A stretch of 64,000 nucleotides of DNA from Tritrichomonas musculus. Taxonomy: Eukaryota > Parabasalia > Tritrichomonadida > Tritrichomonadidae. Both the position numbers and the translations under genes were made by a program. Positions 1-9,639 of this stretch are shown one piece after another. Location: the NCBI GenBank assembly GCA_039105265.1, contig JAPFFF010000001.1, positions 6,882,001 to 6,946,000 of the forward strand, read 5' to 3'. Within the stretch, counting starts at the first letter, position 1. Each line of letters starts with the position of its first letter. The notes under the pieces are model-generated. The model was not told the DNA's origin. It saw only the letters and a list, made by a program, of their open reading frames with translations, and made no database searches.

Positions 1-1
1 A

Positions 2-2236
2 TATGGTATTATTAAGCCAGAAGGTGATAGGAAAGAAACTGTTGTTCTATTTCCATTTGCACGCAATGGAGATCTTGAAAAATTAATTATAAAAGAAAAT
101 AGAAATGTTAAATCAAGGCAATGGACATTCACTCAGAAATGCATTGTTATGTACGGAATTGCAATGGGTATGTACAAACTTCACCAGAAAGATATAATTC
201 ATAGAGACTTGAAACCACAAAATATTTTAATTAACCAAGATTTCGAGCCTTGGATTACCGATTTTGAACTTTCCAAATTTGTTGATGCAAATCAAACAAT
301 GTTCCAATCAATGACTGTTGGAACACCTGCTTATATGGCACCCGAAGCATTTAATGATGAAAAAGATGATAATGGAAACATACAATATGACGGAAAACTT
401 GCTGATATTTACTCATTTGGTGTTCTCGTCTACTTCTTAATGACAGGAATGCAGCCATGGTCAAATGTTAAAAATCAATTTACATTGATGAATAAGATTA
501 TCAAAGGTGATAGGCCAGCTATCCCAGAAGTTATTTCTGATTCATTCAAATCATTAATTGAAGCATGTTGGCATAATGATCCATTGCAAAGACCTTCTTT
601 CAAAGAGATCGTTGAAATTATTAGTCAGCCAGACTTTTACAAAAATTCAAAACACAACTTCAATGATTTTCAATTCTACAAATATCAAGTTAAACTTGGT
701 GAGCTCGACTTCATCAAGTACTCAAATGAAGAAATTATTAAATTCAATGAAAAATCAGAAGGGCCAGTTTCAATTGGTAGAGAACTTATTCATTCAATTA
801 AGCCATCGCCAGCAACAAATGTTTATCATATGGCTCAACAAGGAAAACCAGATTCACAATATTTATATGGATGCATGCTACGTGATGGAAAAGATATGCC
901 AAAAGATATAAATGAAGCCGTAGTCTATTTCAAGCGCGCGTCAGATCAAGGACATTTAGATGCGATGGTTTCTTATGCTGCCTGTTTGAAAGAAGGAACA
1001 GGAGTCCAAAAAGATGAAGCAGAAGCTTTACGTTTGATGAACATAGCAGCAGAAAAAGACAATGTTGAAGCCCAAGTTATGCTTGCAGGTTGGTATTCAA
1101 AAGATAGGCCACGTAAATATGGTCTTGCTTATGATCTTCTCAAAAAAGCAGAAAAACAGCATTCGGATGCTCCAGCAATGATTGGTTCTTTAATGGAAAA
1201 GAGAAAACTTGGAGCCACGCCAAACCAAGAAGAAATTATGTTGCTCTATAAAACATCTTGTGAGAGAGCTTCACCTGAAGGAATGTATCATATGGCAACC
1301 TTTTATCATCGAGGAAATAGCGTTGTAACAGAAAACAAGACAGAAGCCGCTCGTTTATACGCATTAGCAGCAAAGAATCAAAATGCAAATCAAGGTGCAG
1401 CTGTTTTGTTATTATCTATCCTTTATGAAGAAATGGGAGAGTATGAAAAAGCATTTAGTAATGCTGATTTCTATCGTTCACAAGATATGTTCGAAGGATA
1501 TGTTCGTTGCTCCGACCTTTACCGAAATGGTATTGGTGTTGAAAAGAATGAAGCCAAAGCAGATGAATATCTTAAAATTGCTTGTGAGCCACGATTTGCA
1601 AAAGGGCAAATGACAACTGGACTTCTTTATTCAAGAGGCAAAGGCGTTAAAAGAGATAAGGCTAAAGCATTCTACTGGACAGAAATTGCTGCTAAGAATG
1701 GATCCCCTCAAGGACAAGCCAATCTTTGTGGTTACTACACTGATGGCTATGGCTGTGAAGCTGATATTGAAAAAGCTGAAGAATTTGGTTTAAAGAGCGC
1801 TGAGCAAGGAAATGATCATGGAATGTTTTCTCTTGCTAAAGTTTATAAGAAGAAAAAAGATCCAGCAAATGAATTCAAATATATTGAAATGGCTGCAAAA
1901 CTTGGTAATGAAAAAGCTCTCGTTGAACTTGGTAAAAAGTACAAAGAAAAGCAGCAAAATGAAGAAGCAATTAAATGCTTCAAAGAAGCAGCTGAAAGCA
2001 GAATTCCATTTGGTCTTTTCTTGTATGGTAAAGAACTTTTATCTGGTAAATATACAAGTAAGAATAAAGAAGAAGGAATTGCAAATATCGAAGATGCAGC
2101 CAAAATGGGTTGTAAAGACGCTTACAGGAAACTCATTTCTATATATACAAATGGTGAATATGATATTCCAAAGGATTCTGAAAAAGCAAGCAAGTTCCAA
2201 GAAGCTTTAAACAAAATGCCAAAGCATAGCAAGTAA
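2..2236 (+). CDS. Protein kinase with Sel1 repeats (5' end outside window)
   Basis: The frame is open from the first bases of the window, so the true start lies to the left; the first in-window ATG (149) is inside the kinase domain. In the visible part the kinase core runs to about residue 205: the catalytic loop HRDLKPQNIL is at about residue 66, TDFELSK at about 86 and the APE-type motif (MAPEAF) at about 113. The magnesium-binding DFG is DFE here, which is unusual. From about residue 275 to the end are many Sel1-like repeats (AxxxYxxA and GxGVxKD patterns), helical pairs that act as protein-binding scaffolds. Kinase plus Sel1 architecture is common in parabasalid TKL-like kinases. The substrate cannot be told from sequence. 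The stop is at 2236 and the 3' side is AT-rich. Confidence 0.9.
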   Translation, partial: YGIIKPEGDRKETVVLFPFARNGDLEKLIIKENRNVKSRQWTFTQKCIVMYGIAMGMYKLHQKDIIHRDLKPQNILINQDFEPWITDFELSKFVDANQTMFQSMTVGTPAYMAPEAFNDEKDDNGNIQYDGKLADIYSFGVLVYFLMTGMQPWSNVKNQFTLMNKIIKGDRPAIPEVISDSFKSLIEACWHNDPLQRPSFKEIVEIISQPDFYKNSKHNFNDFQFYKYQVKLGELDFIKYSNEEIIKFNEKSEGPVSIGRELIHSIKPSPATNVYHMAQQGKPDSQYLYGCMLRDGKDMPKDINEAVVYFKRASDQGHLDAMVSYAACLKEGTGVQKDEAEALRLMNIAAEKDNVEAQVMLAGWYSKDRPRKYGLAYDLLKKAEKQHSDAPAMIGSLMEKRKLGATPNQEEIMLLYKTSCERASPEGMYHMATFYHRGNSVVTENKTEAARLYALAAKNQNANQGAAVLLLSILYEEMGEYEKAFSNADFYRSQDMFEGYVRCSDLYRNGIGVEKNEAKADEYLKIACEPRFAKGQMTTGLLYSRGKGVKRDKAKAFYWTEIAAKNGSPQGQANLCGYYTDGYGCEADIEKAEEFGLKSAEQGNDHGMFSLAKVYKKKKDPANEFKYIEMAAKLGNEKALVELGKKYKEKQQNEEAIKCFKEAAESRIPFGLFLYGKELLSGKYTSKNKEEGIANIEDAAKMGCKDAYRKLISIYTNGEYDIPKDSEKASKFQEALNKMPKHSK

Positions 2237-3112
2237 GCTTGCTTTTTATTTATTTATTGTATTAGTTTGCGCCAAAAAATATTTTATTAAAATTATTGAA
2301 TTATAATTTTTTTTATTTATGTTTTTTTTTTTTTTTATTCCTAATCAATTGATGATATTATCAAGTATGATTATTTATGGTTTTATGCTTCAGCAATGGT
2401 GCATCCACTGGAAATTCTATTCTTATTTTATATTATTGATCTTTGATAAAATTTCGTTGTTTAATAGATCTTCTTAGGGGAGTTATATTACTTTTTCTAT
2501 TGATTCTATGAATAAACAGTAAAATATTTTTGTCATTAAGAAATAATTATATCACTCACTTATTCAATATCTTACTTATAATTAAAATGAGAAATCGTTT
2601 GTTAGTATCAAAATATTTCATATTATATTAATAATCTGATATATTGGTACAAGTTTCATCAAAACCAATAAATATTGTTTTTATATTTCTTTAAGGTTTA
2701 AAATTATTTCAGAATAAATAAATTGTACTTGAACAATGAATCCAGCTTTTTAAATTTCATCGCATTAAAGTATAATGATTTGTTATCAATGTTTGTTTAT
2801 ATATTGACTTTTTCCTTACAATACCTATCATTTTTACTAAAAACATACAATGTCTTTTTGTTGGTCGGAATATGTGCTGATTGGTCAATTTTAATTTCAA
2901 TAATTCTATTAAATGTAATTTCAAAAAAGGTTTTGCTTTGGTTAATCATTTGATGATTAGCATCTGAGCCATATTTGAGTGGAGCAAGTTGATTATTGAA
3001 GATAAATCAAGAAAAAGTGAAATTAAATTGTGCAATGAAAAATTTTATTTAAAAATTTTCAATACTTTACATAAAGAAAAATTGAGTTTCTCTCAATAGG
3101 AGATTTTTCTGT
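2237..3112. other. AT-rich intergenic stretch
   Basis: About 0.9 kb between the kinase and the Sec24-type gene. I see runs of T and A and a short hydrophobic open stretch without an ATG at its head, but no supported gene, RNA or repeat. Confidence 0.5.
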
Positions 3113-3119
3113 TCACTTA
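3113..3119 (+). promoter_or_regulatory. Initiator-like TCACTTA upstream of the Sec24-type gene
   Basis: TCACTTA fits the trichomonad initiator TCA(+1)Py(T/A)(T/A). The A is 20 bases before the ATG at 3135, within the short 5' leaders usual in this group. Predicted from the motif only. Confidence 0.5.
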
Positions 3120-3134
3120 AAAGAAATAATCATA

Positions 3135-5024
3135 ATGCGTCCTCAAAGATTAACTGAAGAGCAATTATATTTAATGAATTATCTACATTCATCGCATCGG
3201 CAAATACCTGTTCAAGCCCAAGATTTGTCGAAACTTAAAATACCATTCGTTGCTGCTGTTACACCTTTTCCGCGTGATACTCAGCCTCCTCCTACTGTTC
3301 CATACCCATTTCAAAATGCCGCTGTTTGTAAGAAGTGTACTGCTCTTGCAAGTAATAGATATATCAAGTGTCCAGATGGAATGAGTTGGTTATGTCAGGT
3401 ATGTTCAAACAAAAATGTTTATTCTGAAAAAAATCCGCCAATCGATGACTCTCCTCAGTCGAAATCCACGGTTTTTGATTCATTTTTGCCAAAGAATCCA
3501 AACGAAGTTGTAAAAATAATTCCGCCATGCTATAAGCCAGATTTTTTCTTTCTTGTCATAGAACGTAGTGATGCCACAATCGAAAACGGTATTTTCAAGG
3601 CAACCTTAGATAAGGTCAGAGAATCAATTGTTGATAAATTAACTGGTAACTTTTCGATTTTTTTTTATGACTCATATTTCCACTTTCCAATGATTGTTGG
3701 TGACAGAAAAACGTTTTCTGTCTCAACAGTATTTGACGTCGAAGATGCAATTCTCCCGCCTGCTGAAGCATGTTTCTTCAATCTTGAAACAGATCGAGAA
3801 TTAGCATATAAATATCTTGATTACCTTGAAAATGCTCCTATAATTCCTTTAATGGCTAAATTATACGACGTCATCAAAACAGTTAGCAGTTTTGCTTCAA
3901 GGGCACGAATTCCAGTGGTTTTTCTTACATCGCAATCCGAAGTTGGCACAAAAAGTCAATATCATGACTTAGCTATATCAATTCTCAAAACTGCTGTACC
4001 TCTCAAATTCCTCTGTCTAACCCCGATGATGGCTCCTCCTGACTTTTCTCCACTATCAGAATTGTCTTTAATTCTCAATTCAAAAGTTCAAATATTTTCA
4101 CAGTCGCAAATTAGTTATTTGCCAACAGATGTAGTAAACACACTAGCTGAACCAACATTTGTTGATGTTCTATTGTTTAGTGTTATTTCGCCATATCTCA
4201 AGATTGTCGACGTTAAAGGAAATGGAATTAGACGTTCTGAATTTGGTTACGCCGTCACCTATTTATCACCAAATGATACAATATATGTTTACCTCGATTA
4301 CAAAACAAGCAAAATAGAGGTTCCTGCTCCAGCCGTTCAATTTCAAGTTCGATATATCGATTCGAGACGACGTAAATATGTAAGAACTATATCTAGTTCG
4401 TACACTTTAGTAGATAACATGAATACAGTTGCCACATTATGTGATTATGATGTTTATATTGCCAGCTGCTTTATTCGATGTGTTGACAAAGCACGTGAAT
4501 TTGGATCAAGGCAAGCCGCATTAGAAGAATTGGACAAAATTAACGATGAGTTTATTGGTGACAAATTTGCAAGACTATTTTACTACAACTTGCCAGCATT
4601 AACAAGATCAAAAATTGAAAACGCACTAGTAGCTGGAAAGAATTTTTTGGTTCCAGAGTACTATCCTTTGATAACTGGTAGAGGACCAATTGATATCTCT
4701 CTTTTCTTTGCACCTGAAGCTTACATATTCGATCTCTACAGTACTCAAATGCAAGGACCTTTTACATTGAGTGGTAGAAATGTGGGAGCTGGAGCAATGT
4801 ATATTAGATTGAATAACAGTCGAGGTCTTGTTCTTTTAGCTGACAATCAGAGTATCCCACAATGGGTGGAAGCAATTAACCAACCGCCAATTAGTGAGCT
4901 TATCGCATCTGTCTGCAGAGAAAAAGTTATAGAAATTGTTTCTCCATCTACTTCATCTGATCACAACTTGTATAAGCACGTCATAACTTGCATTAATACG
5001 AAATTAAAGAAGCGAACTTTATAG
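3135..5024 (+). CDS. Sec24-type COPII coat subunit
   Basis: A cargo-binding COPII coat protein that would act at ER exit sites with Sec23 and Sar1. A short N-terminal part leads to a four-cysteine zinc finger (C65, C68, C87, C90), followed by the vWA-like trunk (from about residue 135, PDFFFLVIERSDA), a beta-sandwich and helical region (about 330-500) and a C-terminal gelsolin-like part. Order and trunk match the Sec23/Sec24 family. The trunk start and the lack of a Sec23-type arginine finger that I can point to favour Sec24. At 629 residues it is shorter than usual Sec24 because the long proline-rich N-terminus is nearly absent. The ATG at 3135 is the first in frame and lies 20 bases after an initiator-like site. 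Intronless. Confidence 0.82.
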   Translation: MRPQRLTEEQLYLMNYLHSSHRQIPVQAQDLSKLKIPFVAAVTPFPRDTQPPPTVPYPFQNAAVCKKCTALASNRYIKCPDGMSWLCQVCSNKNVYSEKNPPIDDSPQSKSTVFDSFLPKNPNEVVKIIPPCYKPDFFFLVIERSDATIENGIFKATLDKVRESIVDKLTGNFSIFFYDSYFHFPMIVGDRKTFSVSTVFDVEDAILPPAEACFFNLETDRELAYKYLDYLENAPIIPLMAKLYDVIKTVSSFASRARIPVVFLTSQSEVGTKSQYHDLAISILKTAVPLKFLCLTPMMAPPDFSPLSELSLILNSKVQIFSQSQISYLPTDVVNTLAEPTFVDVLLFSVISPYLKIVDVKGNGIRRSEFGYAVTYLSPNDTIYVYLDYKTSKIEVPAPAVQFQVRYIDSRRRKYVRTISSSYTLVDNMNTVATLCDYDVYIASCFIRCVDKAREFGSRQAALEELDKINDEFIGDKFARLFYYNLPALTRSKIENALVAGKNFLVPEYYPLITGRGPIDISLFFAPEAYIFDLYSTQMQGPFTLSGRNVGAGAMYIRLNNSRGLVLLADNQSIPQWVEAINQPPISELIASVCREKVIEIVSPSTSSDHNLYKHVITCINTKLKKRTL

Positions 5025-5384
5025 AGGAAAAAAAAAAGCATCAAAAGCTAATTTTTGAGTTTTCGTTCGTTTTATTGCATTATAATTCTATTTCAATATA
5101 TTATAAATATATCCTGTTTTTTGATTTTTTTAATACTTTCACTTTTTCATTTGATATGTGTTTGTATAGATTGAAAAAGTTATTGATGTTATTAGTTTTA
5201 TCTAATTTAAAGAAATATTTTAAAAGGAATTTATAATTACGGAAATGTGTCATTAAAACAAAGGTAAAAGATGCAATTTTGAATCCAATATATATGACCA
5301 TAAATATTTTACAAATTATTGATTAAAATCGATTAATAATTTTATTTAACATATAAACAAAGCAGTAATTATGAATATTTTCAT
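5025..5384. other. AT-rich intergenic stretch
   Basis: About 360 bases between convergent genes. A 66-codon hydrophobic minus-strand stretch lies here, but its lysine, asparagine and phenylalanine content is what random AT-rich DNA gives. Nothing supported. Confidence 0.5.
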
Positions 5385-7127
5385 TCACCTAGGAACTTTC
5401 ATTTTGGCAGGTCTAATAGATCGCGGAGATTCTACTATTTCTGAATCGAATCCATCTCTGTTGGAATAAGTAACCTTTATTCCATTAGATTTTGAAGTAT
5501 TGTTTCCAAAATTACGACTAACGCAAACACCAATTCCAGCACTTGCAGGTAGTGCTGATGATGAGCTCCTTAAAGTATTGCTTCGTGCTATCGAGTTTGG
5601 TGGTTCACCAAGAATTCTATTGAATTCTTTTTCATTTCTTGCACCAGTAACGATAGCAACCTCCCTTCCGCAAGCAATGCATTTCACGCATCCAGCGGCT
5701 GTTTCGCTATCGCTTCCTAATCTCATTAATAACTCATTCACCATCTGGTTTATTTCTTCTCTTGAAGCAGTTTGTTCGACAGCTTCTTTGAGATCATTTA
5801 ATCTTTTACGCATCTCATTAACAATGGCTTGGAATTTGTCAAACATCTTTTCAACAAGGCCTTTATCACATTTCCCAATGATTTCTGAGGAATTTTCTAC
5901 AACTTTTTGATGAATTGCTGTTAGATGTGCTTGAAGCTTCGGAACAAAGCGGTAAAAATAATCTACAAAACCGTACATATCACGAAATTGCTCTATTTTA
6001 GGAAGTTCAGGAGGATCTGCCCAATGTACAATGGGAATATTTCGAGGCTGGCATGAAAGAAAGTCAAAATCAATGAAATTGTGACTATTTATGAAGTCAT
6101 TCCAATTGTTATTTGATGTGTCTTTCATTTTAATAATTTTCGTATTTTGAGATTTTTGAATGACTGGAGATTTTGGTGAAGGTTGAGGGGAAACTTTATT
6201 CTTAGGGCTTGAAGGTATAACAATAGGAGGAGGTGATTGTTGCTCTGTCTTAGGTGGTTGTTTACCCATTATAGATTGAATTTGTATTTCATCCTTGACT
6301 TTTTGTAGCTCATCACGTAAACTTTTGAGTTCATCATTAACATATATTGTTGATGACGTTAATGCTTTAGTTAAATCTGAATTATGCAAATTGTTTATAA
6401 TATCTGTTTTCTCATTTTTATTCAAATTTAAGTTATTATCTATATTTTCATCTGAATTTACGTTTTCATCTTCATTTGGATTTTCGTCAGTATTGCCAGT
6501 TTTCATTAAATCATTCTTAGGCAACAAATTTTTTTGATTTTTTTTAGAGCCTGAGAAATCGTTCAATAAGTTTTTGCTTAAATCTTGCTCATTTAAGCCA
6601 CCAAATGATAAAATAATTGAATTTATAGATTTCTGATGATTTTGAGTAACGTTAACTTCACGATCGAGCTTTTTTTCAATTGTTTCGACACGATCTTTCA
6701 TTTCATCGAACTGTTGTTGAATATTTTTTCCAAAATCAGAAAGTTTTTCCAATTGATTGAGTTTATCGTTTATTTCTTTTAATTTTTCATCAAAAGATGA
6801 TACTACTTTTTCAATTGAATTATTTAAGTTCGACAATAAATCGGATTTTGTCTGGTTTAATTTTTCGTTGAATCTTAACTCAAATTCAGATAGTCGATCA
6901 TCAATTTTTTCATTTATTTTCTCATCCATACAATCTAAAAGTGAAACTCTCAGATTTTCAAGATCACTTAAATCTGCTTTGTTTTTTAATAAGCGCATTA
7001 ATTCATTGATTAGCTCTTCGTGCCTATTCAATTTTTTGTTAACATGCTGGAAGCATTTATCAATAAAAGAATCATCTAATTGAAGTCGAACGTATGATGA
7101 AACAGAGTTATTCTGGTTTGATGACAT
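5385..7127 (-). CDS. Coiled-coil protein with C-terminal CVKCIACG motif (possible DUF4795/QRICH2-like)
   Basis: About 580 residues. The N-terminal 190 residues are strongly heptad-like and rich in Lys, Glu, Asp and Leu, which predicts a coiled coil. A low-complexity Asn/Glu/Asp stretch and a proline- and serine-rich linker (PSSPKNKVSPQPSPKSP) follow. A second helical region (about 370-470) runs into CVKCIACGREV near residue 490 and a Ser-rich tail. From memory, the helix-then-CxxC arrangement resembles DUF4795 proteins (QRICH2 type), some of which are flagellar; this is a weak assignment. The ATG at 7127 is chosen because the frame upstream has no other ATG. It is convergent with the Sec24-type gene. 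Confidence 0.6.
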   Translation of the reverse strand: MSSNQNNSVSSYVRLQLDDSFIDKCFQHVNKKLNRHEELINELMRLLKNKADLSDLENLRVSLLDCMDEKINEKIDDRLSEFELRFNEKLNQTKSDLLSNLNNSIEKVVSSFDEKLKEINDKLNQLEKLSDFGKNIQQQFDEMKDRVETIEKKLDREVNVTQNHQKSINSIILSFGGLNEQDLSKNLLNDFSGSKKNQKNLLPKNDLMKTGNTDENPNEDENVNSDENIDNNLNLNKNEKTDIINNLHNSDLTKALTSSTIYVNDELKSLRDELQKVKDEIQIQSIMGKQPPKTEQQSPPPIVIPSSPKNKVSPQPSPKSPVIQKSQNTKIIKMKDTSNNNWNDFINSHNFIDFDFLSCQPRNIPIVHWADPPELPKIEQFRDMYGFVDYFYRFVPKLQAHLTAIHQKVVENSSEIIGKCDKGLVEKMFDKFQAIVNEMRKRLNDLKEAVEQTASREEINQMVNELLMRLGSDSETAAGCVKCIACGREVAIVTGARNEKEFNRILGEPPNSIARSNTLRSSSSALPASAGIGVCVSRNFGNNTSKSNGIKVTYSNRDGFDSEIVESPRSIRPAKMKVPR

Positions 7128-7455
7128 AAATTGATTTTCTTTCAAATTTTAGATTAAATTTGAATAATTACAGAACGTACCTCATTTCAAATTCCCCGCC
7201 TATAAATCAAATATATAAAAAGATTAAAAAATATTAATATGGCTTTCATAATATCAAAACATAATCATTTATTCTTTATTATTATTAAAACAACTGTTGC
7301 ATGAATTTTAATTTTCAATAAAAATACACAGTTTGTGTGAAGTTGAGATATGGGTCTGAATCAAATAAACATCAAAATTGTATGGCATTTGCAGTTATAA
7401 TCAAATATCAGATATCATTAATATTAAATTCTTGATTGATTAATTATTTGGTCAA
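7128..7455. other. AT-rich intergenic stretch
   Basis: About 330 bases between two minus-strand genes. No repeat or RNA seen. It must hold the promoter of the coiled-coil gene and the 3' end of the next gene. Confidence 0.4.
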
Positions 7456-8070
7456 TCAAGATGGATATGGGATATTTCTTTTTGATAAAGAATCTTTTGC
7501 GAAGTCAATTAGTGCTATTATTGTCGGTGCTTGAAGTTTTGTCATATCAATATTTATGTTAGATTTTTCAAGATTTTGCTTTGGCTCTCTACTTTTAATA
7601 ATTTGTATCATATCTTGAACAGATTTTTCATCTTTCAAATATTCTGTAGCGGTAATAAAACTTTGAAGATCAGAGATTGAAAGAGATTTTTGTTTTTTGT
7701 TATTTAAACTTTGGAGAGTATATTTGTATCTATCATTATACTTAATAATTAGTTTAGACCAGGTATCTGCGTCGTATAAAAATGCTTTATTTAATTCTTT
7801 TTGAACAACATTGAGTGAGAATTCTCGGCATTGCGAGTAAACATTATCTGAATCATTTCCAAATTGGGAACTAATTCGTTCTATTAATTCTTGAATAAAA
7901 TTTTTAAAATTCGAATATTTTCCATCATTTAATTTATTTTCAAAATGACGAAAAGAATTTTCTGAATCATCTTTGGAACTAAAGCAAAGGGGGTGCTCTT
8001 TAAGATTTCGAATAACTTTTCTAGCTTGCTCAATTTGACTCTTATCCATATTAAAATAATATTTGACCAT
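7456..8070 (-). CDS. Unknown 204-residue protein, faintly bromodomain-like
   Basis: I do not recognise this protein with confidence. It is helical and charged, with no signal peptide or membrane segment. The stretch around residues 45-70 (FENKLNDGKYSNFKNFIQEL) has the spacing of the KLxxGxYxNxxxFxxE part of bromodomains, followed by a helix with a tyrosine and Lys/Glu pattern, so a very divergent bromodomain is possible; the acetyl-lysine asparagine cannot be placed. Two starts are possible, the ATG at 8070 and a second at 8049. The second has a TCAAATA site 18 bases before it and may be the real one. Confidence 0.5.
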   Translation of the reverse strand: MVKYYFNMDKSQIEQARKVIRNLKEHPLCFSSKDDSENSFRHFENKLNDGKYSNFKNFIQELIERISSQFGNDSDNVYSQCREFSLNVVQKELNKAFLYDADTWSKLIIKYNDRYKYTLQSLNNKKQKSLSISDLQSFITATEYLKDEKSVQDMIQIIKSREPKQNLEKSNINIDMTKLQAPTIIALIDFAKDSLSKRNIPYPS

Positions 8071-8244
8071 AAAAAAGGCTAATTAGAATTAATATGATCT
8101 TCACTTTCGGAAGCAAAAAATTCAAAAAGATAAGTAATTAAATTAAATTTTTGCTTGTAGCTCTTATTTAATATTAAATTATATAAAAAGATTTATTAGG
8201 ATATTTGAACAAAAAACATGTAAGATTCAATTTATTTTTTTTGC

Positions 8245-9360
8245 TCAGATAAAAGGATCATCCTTAACAAATAATGATTCTTGAGTATTATTCCATTCAA
8301 ATAAACAATTTCCATACTTTAGCCTGTTATAGGAATATGATCTGTTGGCAATAGAAGGATCAGTATTTTCAAGAGGTGTTCTCCTTTCATATTGAGAGAA
8401 AAGTTCCATTTTTTCAATTACTTTAGATATTCCTTCATCATCAAAGAATTGAGCATGCATTTTCTTGCTAATCTTTGGAGGTTTAATAATTGGAATTGAT
8501 ATTGCCTTTGTAACAACTTCTTCAGCATTTTCATCGATCCAACGACCAAATTCGATATTAACTTTTGTTGTTCCTCCAAATCTAGTTCCTCTTAATTGAA
8601 GCATTGCTTGCTCTGCTTCGTCATGATTTTCCATTTCAACATTTGCCCAATCCGCATGACTTGTAATCATCTTAACACGAAGAACAGTACCAAATTGCTC
8701 AAAATGATGTCTCAAAATATCTTCGTTAACAATTTCAGGATCAAAGTCGCGAATAAATAAAGTAGCGTTTTCTGCGTTTTCCAATTTTTCTGGGCCAACC
8801 AATTTTCTGTTTGCTGCAGCTTCACTAACTTTAAGAGGTCTACCTAATTCTGTAAAATTATGAAACTTGCTGATAAAATCAGTCATATCCTTATATGTAT
8901 TAAATTTTGCAAACCCATATCCTTTAGAAACGCCATCAGCTCCGTGGATAAGTCTGAAGTTAAGGATATTCGGAAAGTATTTTCTGAAGTAATCTAGCAA
9001 AGCATCTTCTTCCATTGTAATAGGAAGGTTTCCGAGATAAGCTGAATAACCTGTTGATTGAGCCATGGTATCAAAGTTTTGACCTGGTTTTCTAATAGTA
9101 CCCCAATTTAAACGCCAACGAAGATTTGGATTTACTGGAAGTGGTGTATCACGTAATAATCTTAAAACATCAGCAGCTTCTTTTGCTGTTTCAAATTCTA
9201 AAAATCCGTAGCCATCTAAAGCTCCGGTTGCTCTGTTTCGTGAAAACCAACAAGATTGTGGTGAAATTCCCGTTTTATTTCGAACAAGGTTCATAACATG
9301 TTCTTCGTTTTCGAAAAGATCTGAATTACCAACCCAAAGTTGAGTCATTTTGTATGACAA
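8245..9360 (-). CDS. RNA-binding protein with three RRM domains (Nam8/SECp43/TIA1-like)
   Basis: A 371-residue protein with three RNA-recognition motifs: about residues 6-85 (TQLWVGNSD as RNP2, GYGFLEFET as RNP1), 105-185 (YSAYLGNLP and KGYGFAKFN) and 200-275 (ATLFIRDFDPE). Three RRMs opening with LWVGN and then GYGF is the layout of the Nam8/NGR1, SECp43 and TIA1-like group, which binds U-rich RNA in splicing or mRNA control. RRM3 is more divergent in RNP1. The C-terminal 90 residues are unstructured. The start is well supported: the ATG at 9360 is the first after an upstream TCACTTA initiator-like site. The exact orthologue is not settled. Confidence 0.83.
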   Translation of the reverse strand: MSYKMTQLWVGNSDLFENEEHVMNLVRNKTGISPQSCWFSRNRATGALDGYGFLEFETAKEAADVLRLLRDTPLPVNPNLRWRLNWGTIRKPGQNFDTMAQSTGYSAYLGNLPITMEEDALLDYFRKYFPNILNFRLIHGADGVSKGYGFAKFNTYKDMTDFISKFHNFTELGRPLKVSEAAANRKLVGPEKLENAENATLFIRDFDPEIVNEDILRHHFEQFGTVLRVKMITSHADWANVEMENHDEAEQAMLQLRGTRFGGTTKVNIEFGRWIDENAEEVVTKAISIPIIKPPKISKKMHAQFFDDEGISKVIEKMELFSQYERRTPLENTDPSIANRSYSYNRLKYGNCLFEWNNTQESLFVKDDPFI

Positions 9361-9361
9361 G

Positions 9362-9368
9362 TAAGTGA
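9362..9368 (-). promoter_or_regulatory. Initiator-like TCACTTA before the RRM gene
   Basis: On the minus strand TCACTTA lies just before the ATG at 9360, leaving a 5' leader of only a few bases, as is common in trichomonads. It is identical to the site before the Sec24-type gene. Confidence 0.5.
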
Positions 9369-9639
9369 CATGTTAGTTGAAAAAAATAGAGGAGAAATAA
9401 AATTGAGAACGATCAATAAATGTAGGCGAACTAGTACTATTTTTAAAATCGTTGGGAAATTATATGATAAGTTCTTATTTATATAGTAAATAAAATTGAA
9501 TGCTATCAGAAAGATTGGACTGGCTTATTCCATAATAAATTGTTTTTTTCAGAATATAGGTAGACTTGAACTTGATTGATGAAAAAGTCAAGTTAATTAT
9601 TCTAAGTCTTAGCTATATGTTTAAATGAAAAGCTTATTA

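Noticed and set aside
2723-2953. Hydrophobic 76-codon open stretch after the kinase gene
   Set aside because: No ATG at its head and composition as expected of AT-rich noncoding DNA.
5101-5301. 66-codon minus-strand open stretch
   Set aside because: Lys/Asn/Phe/Ile composition of random AT-rich DNA and no initiator-like site.
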